From Candida dubliniensis CD36 (lineage: Eukaryota; Ascomycota; Pichiomycetes; Serinales; Debaryomycetaceae): a DNA stretch of 64,000 bases. This document shows, piece after piece, positions 53,105 through 64,000 of the stretch. The stretch's first letter is position 1. Each line of letters begins with the position of its first letter. The stretch covers positions 372,001-436,000 of the forward strand of contig NC_012864.1 of assembly GCF_000026945.1 (NCBI RefSeq), written 5' to 3'. Below the pieces are notes generated by a model, which saw nothing but the letters and a program-made list of their open reading frames with translations, had not been told where the DNA came from and did no database searches. The position numbers were made by a program, and so were the translations under genes.

Positions 53105-55927
53105 TTAGATGAATAAGACGAAAACAGTAGCTAAGAATCCGAACAACATAGTTTTACCGACAGAAACGTTAGATGAACCATTTTCATTGGCAGCAACAGT
53201 TGGACCTGAAGATGGAGTAGAACCAGTGGTTGATCCTGGTGATGTAACAACAGCAAGAGTGGTTTCTGGTTTAGGACCATTGCCGGAACCGTTGTCGGAA
53301 CCGTTGTTAGAACCGTTGTCGGAACCGTGATCAGAACCGTTGTTAGAACCGTTGTCGGAACCGTTGTTAGAACCGTTGTTAGAACCGTTGTTAGAACCGT
53401 TGTCGGAACCGTGATCAGAACCGCTGTTAGAACTGTTGTCGGAACCGTGATCAGAACCGTTGTTAGAACTGTTGTCGGAACCGTGATCAGAACCGTTGTT
53501 AGAACTGTTGTTAGAACTGTTGTCGGAACCGTGATCAGAACCGTGATCAGAACCGTTGTTAGAACCGTTGTTAGAACCTTCATTTGAGTTGTCACCAGTG
53601 GCAACAGCTTCAGTAGTGGCAGCAACAGTAGAACATGGAACAGTGGTGAAATAAGTAATAACATCTTCGGAACACTTACTGTCTTTACAGTGAGTAACAG
53701 TTGCGGTGACAGTCAGTTTAGTGTAGACGGTGGATTTATTAGAATCATCAGTTGGTTGAGCATCAGTGTTAACACCTTCAGTAGAACATGGAACAGTGGT
53801 AAAGTAAGTAACAACATCTTCTGAACATTTGTTTTCGCTACAGTGAGTGATAGTAGCAGTGACAGTCAGCTTGGTGTAAACAGTAGATTTACCAGCATCA
53901 GAGCCATGTGGGAAAGTAGTGAAGGTAGTCAGTGAAGAACCAGATTGACGGACAATACCAGAATCAGTTTCAACAGAACCGTCGGAGTTGGTGGTAGTCC
54001 AGGTTGTAGTGTATTCAGAGGTTTGGTCACCTGGGAAGGTGCTGATAGTAGTGAGGGAAGAACCAGATTGACGAACAATACCAGAATCAGTTTCAACAGA
54101 ACCATCAGGGTTAGTAGTAGTCCAGGTTGTAGTGTATTCAGATGTTCCATCATTAGGGAAAGTAGTAATAGTGGTAAGGGAAGAACCAGATTGATCAACG
54201 ATACCAGAATCAGTTTCAACAGAACCGTCGGAGTTGGTGGTAGTCCAGGTTGTAGTGTATTCAGAGGTTTGGTCACCTGGGAAGGTGCTGATAGTAGTGA
54301 GGGAAGAACCAGATTGGTCAACGATACCGGAATCAGTTTCAACAGAACCGTCGGAGTTGGTGGTAGTCCAGGTTGTAGTGTATTCAGAGGTTTGATCACC
54401 TGGGAAGGTGCTGATAGTAGTGAGGGAAGAACCAGATTGGTCAACGATACCAGAATCAGTTTCAACAGAACCGTCGGAGTTGGTGGTAGTCCAAGTGGTG
54501 GTATATTCGGAAGTTGCACCAGATTCGGTGGATGATGATGGTTCAGCAGTTGACGATTCTTCAGCAGATGATGATTCTTCAGCAGATGATGATGGTTCAG
54601 CAGAAGATGATGGTTCAGCAGAAGATGATGGTTCAGCAGAAGATGATGGTTCAGCAGAAGATGATGGTTCAGCAGATGATGATGGTTCAGCAGATGATGA
54701 TGGTTCAGTAGAAGATGATGGTTCAGCAGATGATGATGGTTCAGCAGAAGATGATGGTTCAGCAGAAGATGATGGTTCAGCAGATGATGATGGTTCAGCA
54801 GATGATGATGGTTCAGCAGAAGATGATGGCTCAGCAGAAGATGATGGTTCAGCAGATGATGATGGTTCAGCAGTTGATGATGGCTCAGCAGATGAAGACG
54901 AGCTTGGTGCATCTTCTGGAGTATCTGGAACTTTCTTACATTCTTGTTTACAGACATCAGGGATAGATCTTGATGGAATAGGACCAGAATAAGTAACAGC
55001 ACCTTTGGGGGCATCAGGAATACCTGCACCATTGTCTGTAACAACACTGAACAAACTGGTAACATAACCAGTACCAATGTTAAAGCTTTGAGGAAGTAAA
55101 CCGGCTCTTAATGTCAAAATACCAGTTTCAGTGTTGTACTCATAAGGAAGGTTGGATGCAGTTCCAGTCAATGGAAGAGTCAAACCAATTTTGTTACCTT
55201 CACCAAAACCATAGACATTGAATGTTTGATTGCTTGAAACAGCTTGAACAATCAAAGATGATTTGCTGTCAGCCAAATAGAAGCTTTGTGATTGAGAAAT
55301 TGGAGTAAGAGCGTTGGAAATATAAATACTGGAATTTTCATCGGCAGTAATACAACCGGAACCTTCAACTTTAGTGTTTTGTCTGAAAACTTGGTTGTAT
55401 AAACAAATTTGACCATCATTAGTAATTGATTGACCAGCAGTTCCGATACTGAAAAGACCTGAACTTCTTTGGTTTTGAGAAGCAACAATTAAACCGTTGT
55501 TGGTCCATTTACGAGCGTAAAGATTGGAAACACTATTCCCAGCACCCGAAGAAGCAATATAGAATTCCCCATTGTTTGTGAATGAAGATCCACCAATGTT
55601 GTAGTTGGAAGTACTGGTTGACTTACGAGAGTCAAATGAAATGATACCATCGTTCAATACTGGGTCAATCAAACTAGCCAAGTTAACGTTAAGCGACAAA
55701 ACAGGACCATTCAGTTTAATGTACAAGCCAGCATCAGAATCAACTTGTAACCCACCAGTGAAAGTAGTAAGGGAATTGTCGATCAAAGACCAGTAAGCAC
55801 CAGAATGAATTCTGACATTACCATTGATGTTCTGAACTGTACCATGATCAACTCTGTTCAGAGTGATATCAACAGCAAGAATCGAATTAGCAAGTAATAA
55901 AAGTGTAACTGCAAGGTTGGGAATCAT
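53105..55927 (-). CDS. IFF/HYR family GPI-anchored cell-wall protein
   Basis: A 940-residue surface protein of the Hyr/Iff family, whose members act at the wall in adhesion, wall integrity or immune interaction. A signal peptide (MIPNLAVTLLLLANSILA) precedes the conserved N-terminal domain (about 20-335), with the family run YNIGGSSFTNNGEFYIASSG and a closing cysteine pair (DVCKQECKK). Next come about 20 AEPSSS-type hexapeptides and five copies of a 41-residue Thr-rich repeat containing EYTTTWTTTNSDGSVE. Two copies of a Cys-containing KSTVYTKLTVTA repeat and a long Gly/Ser/Asn/Asp repeat (NNGSDHGSD type) follow. The C-terminus (NENGSSNVSVG then a hydrophobic tail) is a GPI-attachment signal. 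Which family member it is cannot be settled here. Confidence 0.93.
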   Translation of the reverse strand: MIPNLAVTLLLLANSILAVDITLNRVDHGTVQNINGNVRIHSGAYWSLIDNSLTTFTGGLQVDSDAGLYIKLNGPVLSLNVNLASLIDPVLNDGIISFDSRKSTSTSNYNIGGSSFTNNGEFYIASSGAGNSVSNLYARKWTNNGLIVASQNQRSSGLFSIGTAGQSITNDGQICLYNQVFRQNTKVEGSGCITADENSSIYISNALTPISQSQSFYLADSKSSLIVQAVSSNQTFNVYGFGEGNKIGLTLPLTGTASNLPYEYNTETGILTLRAGLLPQSFNIGTGYVTSLFSVVTDNGAGIPDAPKGAVTYSGPIPSRSIPDVCKQECKKVPDTPEDAPSSSSSAEPSSTAEPSSSAEPSSSAEPSSSAEPSSSAEPSSSAEPSSSAEPSSSAEPSSSAEPSSSTEPSSSAEPSSSAEPSSSAEPSSSAEPSSSAEPSSSAEPSSSAEESSSAEESSTAEPSSSTESGATSEYTTTWTTTNSDGSVETDSGIVDQSGSSLTTISTFPGDQTSEYTTTWTTTNSDGSVETDSGIVDQSGSSLTTISTFPGDQTSEYTTTWTTTNSDGSVETDSGIVDQSGSSLTTITTFPNDGTSEYTTTWTTTNPDGSVETDSGIVRQSGSSLTTISTFPGDQTSEYTTTWTTTNSDGSVETDSGIVRQSGSSLTTFTTFPHGSDAGKSTVYTKLTVTATITHCSENKCSEDVVTYFTTVPCSTEGVNTDAQPTDDSNKSTVYTKLTVTATVTHCKDSKCSEDVITYFTTVPCSTVAATTEAVATGDNSNEGSNNGSNNGSDHGSDHGSDNSSNNSSNNGSDHGSDNSSNNGSDHGSDNSSNSGSDHGSDNGSNNGSNNGSNNGSDNGSNNGSDHGSDNGSNNGSDNGSGNGPKPETTLAVVTSPGSTTGSTPSSGPTVAANENGSSNVSVGKTMLFGFLATVFVLFI
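53275..53580 (-). repeat. Coding tandem repeat: Gly-Ser-Asn/Asp units
   Basis: Short units (12-24 bp multiples) encoding NNGSDHGSD-like peptides, about 100 residues. They lie next to the GPI end of the cell-wall protein and are probably length-variable between alleles. Confidence 0.85.
53625..53895 (-). repeat. Coding repeat: two cysteine-containing units
   Basis: Two copies, about 150 bp apart, each encoding a segment starting STVYTKLTVTAT, with THC, KCSED and VPCST cysteines. Such units are found in many Candida GPI proteins. Confidence 0.85.
53915..54515 (-). repeat. Coding tandem repeat: five units of about 123 bp
   Basis: Five near-identical units, each encoding about 41 residues (EYTTTWTTTN, DGSVETDSGIV, QSGSSLTT, FP). 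Between-copy differences are few, such as DQ/RQ, and units 1, 2 and 5 are nearly identical at DNA level, suggesting recent homogenisation. Confidence 0.9.
54535..54900 (-). repeat. Coding tandem repeat: 18-bp units
   Basis: About 20 units of 18 bp encoding AEPSSS with minor changes (AEESSS, TEPSSS). They form the Ser-rich, probably heavily O-mannosylated stalk of the cell-wall protein. Confidence 0.9.
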
Positions 55928-56786
55928 CTTTGTAATCCAGCAATGGTGATGATGATAGTAGCGAGTGAATGAAGATATGAAATGATGATGAAGTAAAAAA
56001 AAAGTAAAAGAGATTGCAAAATTTGACCAACTATTTGAAGAGACTTTATCCTCTATTTATAATCATTTTGACCATTCAACAATTGAAACTGATGGTTTAA
56101 AACCCAATACTTGAAAAAAAAAAAAAAAAAAAATGGAAGAATTGTATGCTTCATGGGTGGATGTGATGTAGACTACGAATATGATTCTCCAGTATTGCTG
56201 CTTCTGGTTTTGTCTCTCTTTCTTTTTCATATTAAAAGTTGCAAAAACCATTTTAGTACTCAGGAATAGACCATACTGAATTTGTTTTAACATTAGTTGC
56301 AGTTTTTAGTCATTTCGGATTTTAGTTGGTATAGGTTTGTGGTGTTAATAGTCTGTTCCCATTTTTGTAAAATCACGAGTACAGAATAGTAATCTGTATT
56401 GCTTTTTTTGCCAAGTATATTGGAAGAATTAATGTTTCTAATTGCTTGCCTTGGGTACTGGGATGTAACAGAATCTAATAGTATTATCATATAAGATGAA
56501 AGCAATCAAACAAATGTAGAACCTATTAGAATAATGTGATTATTGAATGTCATAAAATCTATTTTGTTTATTGTTTTATACCCGGTCAGCAAGTTTTTGG
56601 AAAGTTAGTCTTGGTTGTTCGGTCTAGAATTTAATTCCGAGACTAAGATTATACCAAACTTGTTAAAAATTTTCACTATTAATTTAGATGAATATTCTTT
56701 TAAGAATGAAAATTACTTTTCTTCAATTATCTTTAGATCTTAAACATTTGAATTCTCTTAAATCCTCTGGATGTGCTTGACTTGGG

Positions 56787-56818
<32 letters not shown>

Positions 56819-59800
56819 GATTTGATTCTTGCTAATTGGTTGGCATCATTGGTCACAAACTAAAATCAAATCAATTCAAACTCATTATTGATGAGCCATT
56901 AAGAATTTCAGCAAAACAACAATGATATTGAATGTTTCGTTTTCTATATAAGTGTGGTTGAATTGTTTGTAAGATTGAACCCAACTACTACTCAGAGACT
57001 AATTGACCACTAATTATTTCCTAGTATTTTATTTTTTTGGAATGATACCCCCGCCTATTGTTGTTTGCTTACGAACAAAGAATTTAACTATAAGGTGATC
57101 TAAATTCTAAATCTAGCGATCACTATAATTTAAATAATTTCAAATCTATTTCTAAAAAGTTCAAGTTTAATCTTTTCATGGTGTATCTACTAAAAATGAG
57201 AGCGGAGAATTTGTCCGAATTTACTCTTCTTTTGTTTTGTTTTGGTTTGTTTTGTTTTGGTTTGTTCTGGTTCTATGTGGCACTTGAATGTCAAATACCC
57301 AAATAACTTAGATTAAACAATAAGAACAATTAATACCCTAACTTTGGATAAGAATTTCAATTGCTTTGTGTAGCAATCCACATACTAAATTGGTTATTGT
57401 CATGCACATGAAGAAATCCATCGAAATAGAAAGTAACTAAAAAGAATGAATGCAGGGAATAGAACACATGTGAATAAAAAACTTCTTTCGACTTTACTAT
57501 CAATGTTAATACAAAACACATCTTAACATGCTTATTCGATTGAATTCTTAAACTCGAATAGTCAGTTCAGTATGGCCTCCAGTTACAATACGACCTTTAA
57601 GCAGCATGTTAAAAGTTTCCCATATAAACTAAATGTAGGGAGTAAATTTTTTCAATCCACAAATTTGCTTCTCAAAGTGGGGGGGGAGGGGTTTTCACAA
57701 TTAGCTCATTAACTATGTTTGAATTTATAATAGTTTGTTCTAATTTAAGTACAAAATCATAGATTTTGCATCAATTTTAGTTTTGTAATAGTCGTGGCTT
57801 TTTGTGCTCACTCTTTCTTCTTTCTCTTTCTCTTTCTCTATTACAATACTATCACTAGTTCATGTTTCGCTTGTCATTTATACTTACTTTGAAAGGGCAA
57901 ACTGCTATTAATATCCAAAATATCCACTTGTACTACTTACTTTTATAACACATTTTATTATTTATTTATAAATTTTACATTTTAGATGGAGAAAATTGTT
58001 ATATTTCCTAGGTTTTTGGATTTAGTATTTATTAGTGATAATAATAGTTGCACTAACTGTATGTAGATTCGTAACTTATTATCAGTAGTGATAAATAAAC
58101 AATAAAATGTAAAAGCGTTGATTGTTAAGAATAAAAGTAATATAAAAAGTATACAAATATTGAAGTTGAAATAGGTAGAGGATTCGTCGAACTCTCTGAC
58201 CTGAAATTCGACTGGTACTGTATATGAAATATCGTCGATTTTAATTTATAACAAAATCTACTCTAAGTGTCGACCTTAGTCTTGAGCAATCATAAATAAA
58301 TTTACTTTCTAGCCAAATTTGAAAACTTTTCGTCTCAATTTGGATTGGAGTTGATAAAAATTAACGTGTGCTTTTAGTTGCTACTACGGTTGACTGCAAG
58401 TTCCATTGAATTTAGATCTTAAATTGTCGTGAAAAGAGAAACAACGGGGAGCAAATAACACGGTTCATCGGCACAATTTAAGTTATGAAAATTTAGAGAC
58501 TTGAAATCAAATCAAAAAAAGAAATTTTCATGAATTGTTATTGTCTTGGTCTTTCAGATCTACAGATATTGTAAAGTTTTATTATTATTAAGTTGGCTTG
58601 AATAACAAAGAGCCCCGAGTTTATAGCAAGATGCTAATATCAAACACATACATACAATGCCAATTTATTATAATTATTGAAATTTGAGTTATGAATTTCC
58701 CGTACAAAAAAGCCTAGACATTGGAGTATTTCATTGTCAAAAACCTACAATCGGAGGAGACCAAATTTAGCCTTGAGTGAATGCTAGTAGAGGTAATAGA
58801 CATATTATTTTTGGTGATGATTTGCAATTACTTTTGAAATATCTTCGAAGGTTTTTGGGGCTCAATGTAAATTCAAATAATCTTTAACTATTATAACCTA
58901 ATGTTTTTTTTGAGGTTTAAACAATTGTTTTTGGTGACTTTGTGTTTAGTATATTTTTGACTAAAAAAATTAGACTAAAAAGTGACTACCAAGAACATTA
59001 GTTATGTGTGTGTGTGGTGTGTGAGTTAGGTCAGTAGAGAAACATTTACACAAAGCAATTAAATATGTGCAAGAGAATAAAAGTATCAAAGTACCATTAC
59101 TAAATTTGCCATACCTCTTCAGCGCTACTAACTCACGTTTTTTCACTCACATATTAAGGGACGGTTGTTAATAATCGTGAGAGTAAGCCCTTTCAATCCT
59201 CATTTCCACCAGTATGGAGGTCAGTCTTGAACCATTTGAACTGGTGCAATAATAAAAATAATTAAAACAATGCTAGCAATTGATCGACTTCATACCTTCT
59301 GCTGGTAGTGTAGTGTTGATGACTAAATTAGTTTGCATAATCTATTAATATTTGTCAATATCATTTTGTCAAAGCAATAACAACAGCAATAACCGCACAT
59401 CCGTGTTGGCCCACTTCAAAAAATAGAGCAGTTTATTTTCCGGTCACAATATGGATTTTAGTTTAATTGAGAATAGTTTAGCATACTTTGTAGGTAGATA
59501 ATTAGACTGAGCTGACGAATTGCTAAACTTGAATACAATATTGGTTGATTATTCACTTAATTTCCTTTGTTAAATTCAAGAGCTTTTCATTTGTGTTTTA
59601 AAGAATTAAATGTTGCCGGGTCTACAATGACTTTTTAGTTAGTCATAATTTTTAGTCGTGCGAAATTAACAGCCTTTAAGAAAACTAAACATTGAATAAA
59701 AGTGGTGGCCAAGAGAAGCAATACTACCTTATTGTCTGTATATTATTAGTGACTACAAGACAAACAAGAGAATGGGACAATTTGTTGGGTAACCGTAAAA

Positions 59801-62362
59801 AAAAATGAATCCATAATACTTAGTCTCTAACTCTTGATTTAAATGTGATTCTCTAATAAACAGTGGAAACTAAACTAATATTACAATAGCAAGCCTCTCT
59901 TGAAGAAAGAAACAAACAAACTATACTGTTGTTGTTAACTTTTAAAATTTTAGAGTACTTGGAAGTACAATTCCCTACCAAACAAATTCTATGTTAAACA
60001 CAAAGAATTTGTAATTTCATTTTCAAGAAGTCTATAGGATCTAGAACGAACTTACCACTAATTTTTGAGTGAAGAAGTAAGTTCCCATAAATAAAGAGAA
60101 AAATTTGAGCATTTTGTGTTTTCGTAGAAGACATTCATTTGAATGAAATCCTGTCTTTGCTTTCCAATGCAATGCATAAAATCCGTGGATACATGTGTGT
60201 CCACCTAATAACCATACGAGTACTAAGCGACCAGTCGAAAATGACTAGCAATTTCAAAATTCAAACTTTACTTTGTGCATGGATGTTGTAGTATGGCTTT
60301 AGTATTCTCTAAAGCAATATGTCTTGGCTTCTATACCGAATTAGAAGAAGTCCAAGCCCTATTCAAATTACTAAAATTTGAAAACAGAAAGTGGCGTTAT
60401 TTATCTATCAAACGTTTGTTGAAATGAGGCGGTGGATTTGAGTTTATATCTCTCACTACACTTAACAAAGGATTCGCTAGTTGCTACTCTGTTTAGGTAG
60501 TTTACTTAATCTGATATCAACACCATCAGTGACCAAACCAGTAATTGCTTGACCACATCTAGAAAAAAAAAAAAAAAAAGAGAAACATCGACATACGTGA
60601 TTCCAAAATTCGAATAGTCCCTTCATCTATTTCATAACAATAACACGATGCTTTCTAGTGTTCTTTGCAAAATTACACAACTGCAAATCAATCAACCAGC
60701 TAAATTCACCATCTGCACGACTTTTATCATAAACACTAAGAAATTTCAAACAGGGAAAATTAAAGAGAAGATATTATTATCACATACACCAGAAGTTTGG
60801 TAGTGATAATGCTAGAGCTAATATACTTAATCAACAAAATCTTATTTACTGTCTCCCTTATAAGAGATATTTAACTTCTGGTTTTATTATAATGGAACCA
60901 AAATTAACTTACATCCTGTCTGGTTTGTTTTGTGTAATATTGGAAGTACACGATCTAACTTTCTTTTTTTTGTTTGTTTGTTTGTTTGTTTGTTTGTTTG
61001 GTCTACTATTCCACGAGAATTATTTTCATGATAATTTTGCAATCATTTCTCCAGTAAAGTTTTCTAAGATTTTCTCGAATAATATCACATAATACAAAAT
61101 GATAAATAACTTCAATATTTAATCAACAATTAAGAAATACAATAACCTATTGTTAACAGAACATTCAAAACAGAGTTTTAATTTAAGTTTACACACTGAA
61201 CCTATAGGATGTTTGAACAAACTTGTTCTTCATATACAAAGATATCAGCTAACTTAGTAACCATCAAAGAGTTATACCAACGTACTTTCTGATGTGTGAA
61301 AATTCATTATCGTCAAACTTCAGCTATGAAAATATGACAGCATCACGTGTTACGACATACCGAACTCTACCACCACGGAGTTTTTTTTTATCAATAAAGT
61401 TTAGAATAACAAATGATAATCAAGAAAAGTGTAATTACTTAAGATGAACCCACACGTCAATTCTTTTAAGCTTTTGCCATGTATTTATGTCTGTATCGGC
61501 TTAGTAAGTTCAACAGCAACAAGCTATACATCGCGACAGGAGTAGCAAGATTTACAGTTTTACTCAACATTAATTTAGAGGCTTGAATTGTATGGATATG
61601 GATATATGGCAAATAAAACGTTTACTGTTTCTAGTTAAAGTAGGTTTTTGTGAAGATCGTTCGCTCGGAATAATGGAACTCAAATTCAAACTCAAATTTC
61701 TCATTGCCATCCCAGATTGAAGATAACTAAAAAATCATCTCTAGATTAAACATTGAGATCATCTATTCTCTGAAAAGAAAAAAGAAAAAACTGGATAGTT
61801 GAGTCATCCGGGTTAATATTCTTATTTTCATTTAATTATTACTACAATCAGGGCAGATATGAAATTCTTTCTTAAGGAGGACAATCAGACAACAACAAAA
61901 ACCAATAATGCCAATAAAAGGAATTATGCAAAACACGATATTGTTAAATTACCCCCAATTCTCTCGTTTCCACAACTATGATTGACTCTTTGACGTTGCT
62001 AACCATCATTAATTTATTCTTACAGAAGTAAACACCAAGAAGAAGAAGAAGAAGATTTCGGTCGTCGGTGTGGTGAAATCTTCATTTTTTCTGTTGTTTT
62101 TTTTTTTTTGGCGGCATGAACACTACTAACTAAAAAAAGAGAAAAACTTCAGCCATTAGCAACTGAAACAATACAAAAGATTAGAGAAAGAAAAAGATGG
62201 CAATCAATCAAATTTCATCAATTCCCCCAATCCAAAGAAGATATATTAATGCTATACAATATATATTAGATATTTATTTAATTATTAACACATAGATTGG
62301 AAACATTGTTTAGTTGCCCATCGCCAAGGAAAAGAAAAAATACACATACAAAAAAGCTAATT
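55928..62362. other. 6.4 kb gene-free region between the adhesin gene and MSB3
   Basis: Divergent upstream region of the cell-wall gene (minus) and the TBC gene (plus). Longest frames are 60-76 residues with no recognisable content. I see no tRNA, snRNA or LTR. Landmarks are a 28-base T run (56791-56818), TTTTG/GGTTTG tracts (57232-57272), a G run (57679-57688), a TTTG tract (60969-61000), a 7-bp inverted repeat (59207-59213 with 59240-59246) and a CACGTG at 61345-61350. The long length fits a highly regulated surface-protein promoter, which is inference. Unannotated non-coding RNA is possible. Confidence 0.6.
56791..56818. repeat. 28-base T homopolymer
   Basis: Uninterrupted T run in the long upstream region. 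Confidence 0.85.
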
Positions 62363-64000
62363 ATGGTGACAACTGAGAATGTTTCATCAGATATTAAAAT
62401 CACCACCACGCCCAATGAACTTTTAGATCCCAATAACAATATTTCCACACTAGATAAAACAAATCATCAACGAAATGAATCGTCATATTCACAAAACTTT
62501 TCCTTTTTGCGAGAATACGATATAGATTCACCTTCTCATAGAAATAGCATGTCCGAAGATGAAATTGACCAAGAATTGCCGGACCCTTCATTCTTAAATG
62601 AAATAGATAACTTAGAACTACTACAGGGGACATCAAATGATGATTCTAGCACACCAACTAATAACTACCAACTGAGCGAAGAGGAAATAAAGAGCAATAG
62701 AGATAGTTTTGTCAAACCAACAAACCTGGAGACAGATGAACAAATCTTAAAGTCAGATTATGATCGTTATGGATTTAAAAAGACGTCATCGGTCACCGGG
62801 TTAACATTAGACGAATATAATGAATGGTTTAAACTGTATTCTCAATATTCTCAAACAAGAAAGAAGAAATGGTTAATTCTAATGAAGAATAATGGATTAC
62901 ACGTAAATGATTCAGATACTGAAAGTTATAACAACAACAACAACAACGTACCTACTCGATTCCCACCTAGATCAGATAAAGTAAAGAAAATGATACGTCG
63001 AGGAATACCACCAGAATGGAGAGGAAATGCATGGTTCTTTTATGCTGGTGGATATGAAAAACTAAGTAAAAATGTCGGAACTTATGAAAAAATCGTTAAG
63101 GCCACTTACAATGTGAAAACCAAGGATACTGAAGTTATTGAAAGAGATTTAAATCGAACTTTTCCTGATAATATATATTTCAATTCATCAATCAAAGGTA
63201 TTTTTTCATCAATGGAAACTTTACAACAAGAAAAGGAGCATGAAACATTGTTGATCAAATCATTAAGAAGAGTATTAGTTGCCTTTGCACAGCATCAACC
63301 ACAAATAGGATATTGTCAATCATTAAATTTTTTGGCTGGTCTCTTATTATTGTTTATGGAAGAAGAAAGAGCATTTTGGATGCTTGTTATTTTAACAGAA
63401 CGAATTATCCCTAAAGTTCATCTGGCAAATTTAGAAGGGGTTCATACTGATCAAGGGGTTTTAATGTTATGTGTAAAAGAGTATATACCACAATTGTGGC
63501 AAGTTTTAGGAAAGAATTTTGATGGTGAAACTCTTTCTGAAGATAAAATTTTATCAAGATTACCTCCAGTCACATTAGTCACTTCTTCTTGGTTCATGTC
63601 ATTATTTGTTGGGATTCTACCTATTGAAACTACTTTAAGATTATGGGATATACTTTGGTATGAAGGTTCGAAAACCATTTTTAGATTTTCGTTAACCATA
63701 TTTAAAATGTGTCTGGATTCACCAGAATTTAATATAAAACAAAATCGTCGTAGGGATGGAGGTGAATCGGAACAAATTGAATTATTCCAATTTATGCAGA
63801 ATTTCCCCAAGAAGATTCTTGATGCAAATTTATTAATTGATTTTTGTTTTAAGAAAATTGGTGGTTATGGGTTTGGTTCATTATCGCAAGATGAAATCAA
63901 CAAATGCAGAGCATTTGTATCTAAGCAAAGAGAAAAAATGAATAAAAAGCTGAATCAAAAAGGGTTAACCGATATGACTGATGAGGAAAGAAACACCTTA
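62363..64000 (+). CDS. MSB3: TBC-domain Rab GTPase-activating protein, Msb3/Msb4-like (3' end outside window)
   Basis: Msb3/Msb4-type proteins stimulate GTP hydrolysis by Rab GTPases such as Sec4 and help polarised secretion. The frame is open from the ATG at 62363 to the window edge (546 codons). An acidic, Asn/Ser-rich N-terminus is followed by DRYGFKKTSSVTGLTLDEYN at about 133-152, a segment found in this subfamily. The TBC domain starts RRGIPPEWRGNAWFF at about 212. It contains the catalytic arginine motif (IERDLNRTFPDN) and the glutamine-finger motif (IGYCQSLNFLAG), so it should be active. The C-terminus is missing here. It could be the sole Msb3/Msb4 orthologue or one of two. Confidence 0.88.
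   Translation, partial: MVTTENVSSDIKITTTPNELLDPNNNISTLDKTNHQRNESSYSQNFSFLREYDIDSPSHRNSMSEDEIDQELPDPSFLNEIDNLELLQGTSNDDSSTPTNNYQLSEEEIKSNRDSFVKPTNLETDEQILKSDYDRYGFKKTSSVTGLTLDEYNEWFKLYSQYSQTRKKKWLILMKNNGLHVNDSDTESYNNNNNNVPTRFPPRSDKVKKMIRRGIPPEWRGNAWFFYAGGYEKLSKNVGTYEKIVKATYNVKTKDTEVIERDLNRTFPDNIYFNSSIKGIFSSMETLQQEKEHETLLIKSLRRVLVAFAQHQPQIGYCQSLNFLAGLLLLFMEEERAFWMLVILTERIIPKVHLANLEGVHTDQGVLMLCVKEYIPQLWQVLGKNFDGETLSEDKILSRLPPVTLVTSSWFMSLFVGILPIETTLRLWDILWYEGSKTIFRFSLTIFKMCLDSPEFNIKQNRRRDGGESEQIELFQFMQNFPKKILDANLLIDFCFKKIGGYGFGSLSQDEINKCRAFVSKQREKMNKKLNQKGLTDMTDEERNTL

Noticed and set aside
54408..54992. 194-residue plus-strand Asp/Ser-rich frame opposite the AEPSSS repeats
   Set aside because: It is the antisense image of the repeat array, with no promoter, domain or independent start context.
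53929..55077. 382-residue alternative minus-strand frame in the adhesin gene
   Set aside because: It encodes monotonous Leu/His/Asn repeats created by the frame of the 18-bp and 123-bp units. The overlapping frame has a signal peptide, family domain and GPI signal.
56581..56665. Possible tRNA gene in the long spacer
   Set aside because: Cloverleaf arms do not pair and no A-box/B-box pair could be found. The same check failed at other GC-richer spots, so no tRNA is called in this window.
60892..61092. 66-residue plus-strand hydrophobic frame in the 6.4 kb spacer
   Set aside because: Much of it comes from the TTTG tract. No domain, no neighbour context and no sign of coding constraint, although a small membrane peptide cannot be excluded.

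Overview
This is nuclear DNA from an ascomycete yeast of the CTG-serine clade, close to Candida albicans, C. dubliniensis or C. tropicalis. The evidence is compact and mostly intron-free genes, AT-rich codons, Asn/Gln runs, microsatellite-rich spacers, solo LTRs, an IFF/HYR-type GPI cell-wall gene, and above all a mating-type-like locus with the Candida arrangement. Sequence alone does not let me choose between these species. CTG codons should be read as serine.

Layout. 0-5.3 kb: 3' end of BNA2 (NAD synthesis), NRD1 (RNA termination) and an RTC4-like gene. 5.5-6.0 kb: a solo LTR ending one base from the STI1 stop codon. 6.0-14.4 kb: STI1 co-chaperone, an FCR3/Yap3-like bZIP factor, a 3 kb spacer and an amino-acid permease. 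15.1-23.4 kb: the MTL-alpha idiomorph with alpha2 (one intron), OBP-alpha, PIK-alpha, alpha1 and PAP-alpha. No a1 or a2 gene is present, so this is the alpha haplotype. 24.0-40.5 kb: an unknown mitochondrial-looking protein, RCY1 (F-box, CAAX end), a second unknown mitochondrial-looking protein, MRPL36, CCT7 and the G1 cyclin CCN1 behind a 2.8 kb repeat-rich upstream region. 41.4-42.6 kb: a second solo LTR with an intact 5-bp target duplication, followed by a decayed LTR-like segment. 44.7-52.3 kb: type II myosin MYO1 and, convergent with it, MAS2 (mitochondrial processing peptidase alpha). 53.1-55.9 kb: a repeat-rich IFF/HYR family adhesin-like gene. 55.9-62.4 kb: a 6.4 kb gene-free region. 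From 62.4 kb to the end: a Msb3/Msb4-like TBC Rab-GAP cut by the window edge.

How the genes relate. The only strong functional cluster is MTL-alpha, where two mating-type regulators are held together with alpha-linked alleles of three housekeeping genes: poly(A) polymerase, an oxysterol-binding protein and a PI 4-kinase. The other genes are individually transcribed housekeeping, cell-cycle or cell-surface genes. The less ordinary observations are the rebuilt alpha2 intron, a possible tiny first exon in RTC4, the LTR touching STI1, a pair of inverted LTRs bracketing the MTL block, the third degenerate LTR with terminal hairpin, the G1/S box cluster before CCN1, and a small structured patch near 11.7 kb. 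I found no CRISPR array, tRNA, rRNA or clearly new multi-gene system.
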